Source: an uncultured Clostridium sp.
Lineage (GTDB): Bacteria > Bacillota > Clostridia > TANB77 > CAG-508
Length of the DNA: 64,000 nt
Assembly: GCA_900553225.1 (NCBI GenBank)
Contig: USCV01000001.1
Span: 1-64,000 of the forward strand
Reading direction: 5' to 3'
Below the pieces are notes generated by a model. It worked only from the letters and a program-made list of their open reading frames with translations. It had not been told where the DNA came from and did no database searches. The position numbers and the translations under genes are program-made. This document shows positions 59,447-64,000 of this stretch, piece by piece (position 1 is the stretch's first letter; each line of letters opens with the position of its first letter).

Positions 59447-59893
59447 ATGGAATTTATAGAAAAAATTACAAAAACAGCAAGCCAAACTTATAAGCATACT
59501 ACGGAAAAAACTAGCAAAATAGCAAAAGAAGTAAAATTAAAATCAATAATGAATCAAGACAAACAAAAAATTCGTCAAATATACGAAAAAATTGGTGAAA
59601 GAGTTTACCAAAATCATATAAGAGAAAATGATGAAAATGCAGTAGAAGAAATAGAAAGATTATGTCATGAAGTTGATGCATATAGTGAAGAAATTGAAAA
59701 CACAAGAATGGAAATATTAAAACTAAAAGATTTAAAACAATGTCCATATTGTAATTATGAAATTGCTTTGAGTTTCAGTTTCTGTCCAAACTGTGGAGCA
59801 AAGCAAGAAAATAACAGCAGTGAAGAAACTACTAAAGAAGAAAATACAGAAAGCCAAGAAAATGAAAACTCAAATGAGAGTTCACAAGAATAA
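59447..59893 (+). CDS. Zinc-ribbon protein with coiled coil
   Basis: 148 residues behind AAGGAGGAATTC. A long helical/coiled-coil part (about 1-95) is followed by a zinc ribbon (CPYCNYEIALSFSFCPNCG) and an acidic Ser/Glu/Asn tail. Common in Firmicutes, function unknown. Cytoplasmic. Confidence 0.75.
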   Translation: MEFIEKITKTASQTYKHTTEKTSKIAKEVKLKSIMNQDKQKIRQIYEKIGERVYQNHIRENDENAVEEIERLCHEVDAYSEEIENTRMEILKLKDLKQCPYCNYEIALSFSFCPNCGAKQENNSSEETTKEENTESQENENSNESSQE

Positions 59894-59906
59894 AAAATGA
59901 AATGTA

Positions 59907-59949
59907 AAAAACTAAAGTAATATTCGAAAAAATATTCTTTAGTTTTTTT
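59907..59949 (+). terminator. Bidirectional terminator
   Basis: AAAAAACTAAAG...AATATT pairs with AATATTCTTTAGTTTTTTT; it serves both converging genes. Confidence 0.85.
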
Positions 59950-59986
59950 ATATGTTTAATTTGCCAAACGATAAAAGTATTATTAT

Positions 59987-60268
59987 TTAATATGGAAACC
60001 TTTCATATAAATATCTAATAATTTCATCTGCATTATCATCACTAACATGAATAAAACAGCCTTCGTCCATACTAATCCACATACTTATTTTATAAGCATC
60101 ATCATTTTCTATAAAGGCACCAATTATATCTACAATTTCAATAGGATTTTCAAATTTCTGTTCCCATTCTAAATCCGCTTCTATTTTAAAATCAGAATTA
60201 TAAAAGTGTTTCAAAAACTTTTCAATTTCACCATTTATATTACTATACAAACGAACAACTGTACTCAT
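59987..60268 (-). CDS. Unknown small acidic protein
   Basis: 93 residues, ATG behind AAAGGAGATTATTGA. STVVRLYSNINGEIEKFLKH at the start, IRYLYERFPY at the end. No membrane segment. It resembles small conserved Clostridia proteins I cannot name. Function unknown. Confidence 0.6.
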   Translation of the reverse strand: MSTVVRLYSNINGEIEKFLKHFYNSDFKIEADLEWEQKFENPIEIVDIIGAFIENDDAYKISMWISMDEGCFIHVSDDNADEIIRYLYERFPY

Positions 60269-60372
60269 AACTCAATAATCTCCTTTAATATATTATTATA
60301 CAAATTTATAAATATCTTATTCATGGAATAAAAATCTATTTTTTGAGAAAAATATATAAAGAGGTGGAAATT

Positions 60373-61285
60373 ATGTTAAAATTAACATATTCGAGAAAAA
60401 TTATCTTAGCTTTTTTTATTTTTATAATTACTATTTTTACACTAACTGGATGTGCTAAAAAAGACAATAAGCAAGATATAGAAAAAGAAAAAGTAAAAGA
60501 TGAAATATGTTTTTTAGATGAAACAATAATAACAATGATGAATAGAGCAAATAATATTTCTTTTAATAATTATAAAGTTATATCTGAGAATATAAAACAA
60601 GAAAAAACTGGAAGTACTCACCGGACAAAGTGATAAGGAATCTAGCATTTCTGAATCATCTGATGAAAACAGTACATCTTCTAATTCTAGTCAAAAGTCT
60701 GAGAGTGAAAATGAAGATAACAAGGTTTTCAAATTATCTAGAGATATAATGTTATTAGATAATAAAGATAGTATGCAAATTGAATGGGAAGAAATAAAAA
60801 GAGATGTTGAAAATTTATATTCTATTTGGGCAACTATATCAATAGATCTTAAAAGTGTTGGAGCAAATAGTGATGATATCTTACAATTTAATAACATTTT
60901 AGACGATATAGCAAAGTCTGCTCAAAAAGAAGATAAGAAAGCTTCTATTATAGGCATGTCAAAGCTTTATAATCTGATTCCAAAATATATGGAGTCATTT
61001 TCAAATAATGAATTAGAAAAGTGTGTTTTTATTACAAAAAGCCATATTTTGAATGCATATGCACAAGTAGATAATAATGATTGGAACAAAATAAATGAAG
61101 AATTAAAGTTAGCAAATGAATCTTTTAGTAAAATAGATAAAGAGAAAATTAATTCAAATAAAGAATTGAATATAAATCGTTGTGAATTACTACTAAAAGA
61201 ATTACAAAACTCTGCAGAGAAACAAGACAAACAAATTTTCTATTTAAGATATAAAAATGCTATTCAGGAATTAAATATTTTGTAA
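60373..61285 (+). CDS. Lipoprotein of unknown function, read through a +1 shift at CGG
   Basis: 303 residues from ATG 60373, six bases after GAGGTGG; TTG 60343 upstream lacks a site. Signal peptide with lipobox LTGC (Cys about residue 27). The first frame reads to EKTGSTH and meets CGG at 60622-60624, with TGA three codons later. Skipping the C gives GGA and GQSDKESSISESSDENSTSS, a Ser/Glu-rich linker, and then a helical domain to 61285. The continuation from linker to domain without a new start or ribosome site supports one protein. Outer-face anchored. Function unknown. Confidence 0.8.
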
Positions 61286-61333
61286 AATAGTCAAATTTTC
61301 TTAATATTGGAAAAATTATAAACAATTGCTGTA

Positions 61334-61362
61334 TTGACAAATTTAATATAATATTTTAAAAT
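61334..61362 (+). promoter_or_regulatory. rnpB promoter
   Basis: TTGACA (61334-61339) and TAAAAT (61357-61362), 17-base spacer. Confidence 0.7.
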
Positions 61363-61377
61363 ATCAAATAGGAGTAA

Positions 61378-61725
61378 ATTGAATAGTCGCGTATAGCAAG
61401 GTCGAAAGGCAGCGTACGAGGAAAGTCCGGGCTCCATAGAGCAATGATGCTGGATAACGTCCAGTGAGGGAAACCTTAAGGAAAGTGCAACAGAAAATAA
61501 CCGCCTGAAATTTTAGGTAAGGGTGAAAAGGCGAGGTAAGAGCTCACCGCTTGCATGGTGACATGCAAGGCTATGTAAACCCCATCTGGAGCAACACCGA
61601 GAAAAGAAGGCTAAGACTGCTCGTCATCTTCTTAATTTGGTGGCTTGAGACATATAGTAATATATGTAGTAGATAAATGACTATTTTAAATGACAGAACC
61701 CGGCTTACAGGTTTACTTAATTTAT
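61378..61725 (+). ncRNA. rnpB: RNase P RNA
   Basis: The universal core is visible: GAGGAAAGTCCGGGCTCC (P4 5' strand, about 61418-61435), GAGGGAAACC, a GCGAGGTAAGAGCTCACCGC segment, GGTAAACCCCAT-like GTAAACCCCATC, and ACAGAACCCGGCTTACAG (P4 3' strand, about 61693-61710). Catalytic RNA that matures tRNA 5' ends. Ends are approximate. Confidence 0.96.
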
Positions 61726-61759
61726 CAAAAAAGATAGGTTTAACGCCTATCTTTTTTGA
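61726..61759 (+). terminator. rnpB terminator
   Basis: AAAAAAGATAGG pairs with CCTATCTTTTTT around TTTAACG. Confidence 0.85.
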
Positions 61760-61768
61760 TGCAATTTT

Positions 61769-62646
61769 TTACATCAAAGCTTCAATTTCATGAGGAATTT
61801 TTGCTACATATTCTACTTTCTGTTTAGTAATAGGATGATTAAAGCTTACTTTGTAAGCGTGAAGAGCTTGTCTGGTTATTTTGTCACTTTTATTTCCATA
61901 TAAAGTATCTCCAATAATTGGATGTCCAATATAGGCAAGGTGCACACGAATTTGATGTGTTCTTCCGGTCTCTAAAGTACAGTGAAGAATAGAATAATCA
62001 TTATTATTCTTAATGAGGTCATAATGAGTAACTGCAATATCTCCATTTTCATTTACACACCTTTCAATTATACTATTTTCTTTTCTACTAATTGGCTTAT
62101 TTATAATTCCGCTTCTATTTTCAAAATTTCCTTCACAAATAGCAATATACTCTTTTACAAAAGATTTTTTTTTCATTTGCTTTATTAAACATTCTTGTAT
62201 ATATTCATTTTTAGCGAAAATAACTATTCCTGAGGTATCCTTATCTAATCTATTAACAGGTCTTATTTTCTTTTTTAATCCGATTTTTTCAAAATAATAT
62301 TTTAATCCATTAGATAAACTGTTTTCGTAATGCATCATTGATGGATGAACAGGAGTATTACTTGGCTTATTAATTACTATATATGAATCATCTTCATATA
62401 TTATATTTAAATCCATTTTAGTAGAGACAATGTTGCTATTGTCCTCTTCAAAGTCAATCAAAATAGAAACTTCATCACCGCACCTTAACATTTTGACTTA
62501 CACTACATATACTAGAATTCAAAAAAATTTTATTATTTCTTTTTAATTTTAGAAGTAAACGATCTGAAATTTCAAATTTTGTTTTTAATACTTCTTTTAC
62601 ATTAAAGAATAAATCTGATTCTCCGTAGAATATAAGTTAGATTCAT
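61769..62646 (-). CDS. RluA/RluD-family pseudouridine synthase, with two +1 CGG sites
   Basis: ATG 62646 follows TGGAGGATTATAAA. The frame reads NLTYIL and CGG (62625-62623); shifted, it gives GESDLFFNVKEVLKTK and the S4-like segment ISDRLLLKLKRNNKIFLN. It then meets a second CGG (62480-62478) after SQNVKV; shifted again, GDEVSILIDFEEDN leads into the catalytic domain with RPVNRLDKDTSG (catalytic Asp) and LETGRTHQIRVHLAYIGHPI. Total 291 residues, the usual length. Starting at an internal ATG (62491) would lose the S4-like domain. It isomerises uridines in rRNA or tRNA. It needs two shifts. Confidence 0.88.
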
Positions 62647-62691
62647 TTTATAATCCTCCACAATTTTGCAATTTTCTTTTATATGTGTTTC

Positions 62692-62721
62692 ATTATAATA
62701 TAAAAGGCATGCAAATATCAA
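62692..62721 (-). promoter_or_regulatory. Promoter of the RluA-type gene
   Basis: On the minus strand TTGATA (62721-62716) and TATAAT (62697-62692) with an 18-base spacer, 45 bases before ATG 62646. It supports the upstream start. Confidence 0.55.
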
Positions 62722-62789
62722 TATAATTAGCTAAACTTACTATCATATTGCTTTTTGTAACAATTTCAGCAAGAATATATTAAAATAGC

Positions 62790-62818
62790 TTGTGCTTTTT
62801 CAAAATTACTTATATAAT
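62790..62818 (+). promoter_or_regulatory. pta promoter
   Basis: TTGTGC (62790-62795) and TATAAT (62813-62818), 17-base spacer. Confidence 0.5.
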
Positions 62819-62856
62819 ATAGAAGAAATTAAACAAAGACGAAAGGAGTAATAATA

Positions 62857-63856
62857 ATGTCTTTTATAGAAACAATTAAACAAAGAGCAAAACAAAGCAA
62901 GAAAACGATTGTTCTTCCAGAAGGAAATGATATAAGAACAATAGAAGCAGCTTCCATTGCATTAAAAGAAGACTATGCAAATATTATTTTAATCGGGGAT
63001 GAAAGTGAAATCTTACAAATAGCAAAAGAACATAAGTTTGATATATCAAAATCAAAGATTATAAACCCAATGAAATGCGAAAAATATGAAAAATATGTAA
63101 AAGCATTTTATGAACTTAGAAAAAATAAAGGAATGACTATAGAAAAAGCAAGAGAATTTATTAAAGAAGAAACATATTTTGGAATGATGATGGTAAAAGA
63201 AGGCGATGCAGATGGTCTAGTTTCAGGAGCAGTTCATTCAACGAAAGATACATTAAAACCAGCACTTCAGATTTTGAAAACAGCGCCTGAAACAAAACTT
63301 GTATCAGCATTCTTTTTAATGGTTGTTCCAAATTGTGAATTTGGAGAAAATGGAACATTTGTATTTTCAGATTGTGGATTAAATGAATACCCAGATAGCG
63401 ATAGTCTATCTGAAATTGCAATTTCATCAAGTAGAAGTTTTAAACAACTAGTTGGTAAAGAACCTAAAGTAGCGATGCTATCATATTCAAGTTATGGAAG
63501 TGCACATTCACCATTAACAGAAAAAGTGGTAGAAGCGACTAAAATATTAAAAGAGAAAAAGCCAGATTTAATTTGTGATGGTGAATTACAATTAGATGCT
63601 GCTATAGTTCCAGAAATAGCTAGCAGAAAAGCGCCTAGTAGTCCACTTAAAGGTATGGCAAATACGTTAATATTCCCAGATTTAGATGCAGGAAATATTG
63701 GATATAAATTAGTTCAAAGATTGGCAAAAGCAGAAGCCTATGGTCCTTTATGCCAGGGAATTGCAAAACCTGTAAATGATCTATCAAGACGGATGTTCAA
63801 GTCAAGATATAGCAGGTGTTATTGCAATCACTGCAGTTCAAGCACAAGAAATATAA
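62857..63856 (+). CDS. pta: Phosphate acetyltransferase, read through a +1 shift at CGG
   Basis: Pta makes acetyl phosphate from acetyl-CoA. From ATG 62857 (GAAAGGAG upstream): VLPEGNDIRTIEAA, GDADGLVSGAVHSTKDTLKP, MLSYSSYGSAHSPL, ICDGELQLDAAIVPE. At CNDLSR-equivalent VNDLSR it meets CGG (63790-63792). Skipping the C gives GGA and GCSVQD-like GCSSQDIAGVIAITAVQAQ to TAA 63856, for 332 residues, the normal length and the expected C-terminus. Without the shift a basic, Cys-rich nonsense tail ends at 63864. First gene of pta-ackA. Confidence 0.94.
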
Positions 63857-63877
63857 ATTTATAAAGGAGCTAAAAAT

Positions 63878-64000
63878 ATGAAAATTTTGGTTTTAAATAG
63901 TGGTAGTTCATCTTTAAAATATCAATTAATTGATATGGAAATGCAAACGGTTTTAGCAAAAGGAAATTATGAGAGAATTGGCCAGTATAATTCGTTTTTA
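63878..64000 (+). CDS. ackA: Acetate kinase (5' end only)
   Basis: ATG 63878 behind AAGGAGC, 21 bases after pta. [20 protein letters not shown] is the signature N-terminus of acetate kinase. It runs off the window after 41 codons. It converts acetyl phosphate and ADP to acetate and ATP, completing the pathway begun by Pta. Confidence 0.93.
   Translation, partial: MKILVLNSGSSSLKYQLIDMEMQTVLAKGNYERIGQYNSFL

Noticed and set aside
30226..63792. Sequencing or assembly error as the cause of the twelve frameshifts
   Set aside because: Errors would be expected at homopolymers and in any codon phase. All twelve are a single C placed exactly before a glycine codon. I cannot exclude it without reads, but the pattern argues against it.
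1..64000. TGA recoding, as in Mycoplasma-type codes
   Set aside because: TGA is used as a normal stop at several intact genes (for example at 10610, 24320 and 33717), and tryptophan is TGG.
1..64000. tRNA genes, CRISPR arrays, insertion sequences, prophage
   Set aside because: I saw no cloverleaf with a GTTCAAATC-type arm, no spaced direct repeats, and no transposase or phage structural gene.

Overview
The window is AT-rich, gene-dense DNA from a low-GC Gram-positive bacterium. The evidence is the T-box leader on tyrS, strong AGGAGG-type ribosome sites, LCP and LicD proteins, a BceRS/BceAB-type peptide module, pyruvate phosphate dikinase, the der-plsY-gpsA and pta-ackA orders, and arginine written almost entirely as AGA. 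TGA is an ordinary stop. An uncultured gut Clostridia lineage is my best guess, but that is inference. I saw no tRNA, CRISPR array, phage or insertion sequence.

Layout. 0-12 kb: a DUF4173-like membrane protein, then a surface-polysaccharide cluster (sugar transferase, DUF4422 and GT2 glycosyltransferases, LCP, LicD, cytidylyltransferase, SDR epimerase, Wzy, acyltransferase) with one chimeric pseudogene. 12-17 kb: core genes (nfo, T-box/tyrS, rpiA). 17-30 kb: a second polysaccharide operon. It starts with TagO/WecA, makes and transfers galactofuranose (glf plus transferase), has a Wzx flippase and several transferases, and ends with a polymerase-TagA fusion and wecB, which makes the ManNAc donor TagA needs. 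30-42 kb: ruvB, queH, acetyltransferases, a BceRS/BceAB module, several deletion scars, a pair of transglutaminase-like paralogues and murI. 42-64 kb: polA, a lytic transglycosylase, galE, ppdK, asnB, rpmF, a VbhA/Fic toxin-antitoxin pair, der-plsY-gpsA, rnpB, an RluA-type synthase, pta and the start of ackA.

Main discovery. Eleven genes in 30-64 kb appear frameshifted, and all in the same way. Twelve times an in-frame CGG codon occurs where the protein family expects glycine. Skipping the C, so that the next codon is GGN, restores the full-length protein. The genes are ruvB, queH, bceA, an unknown small gene (38586), murI, a minus-strand unknown gene (44343), ppdK, fic, a lipoprotein gene, an RluA-type gene (two sites) and pta. 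Several are normally essential or central, and some sites fall in invariant motifs: the Walker A glycine of BceA, the LGCTHYP motif of MurI and RDRFG of RuvB. The codon before CGG differs from site to site, so no slippery sequence is shared. I found only one in-frame CGG that must be read as arginine. It is in a gene (52590) with clearly foreign codon use. The simplest reading is that CGG no longer encodes arginine in this lineage and that CGGN is decoded as glycine with a +1 shift, either by a four-base-reading tRNA-Gly or by efficient shifting at an unassigned codon. I know of no description of such a system but could not search.

Limits. All calls are by eye. Family names rest on recognisable motifs, not database searches, and the CGG count was made by reading rather than by program.
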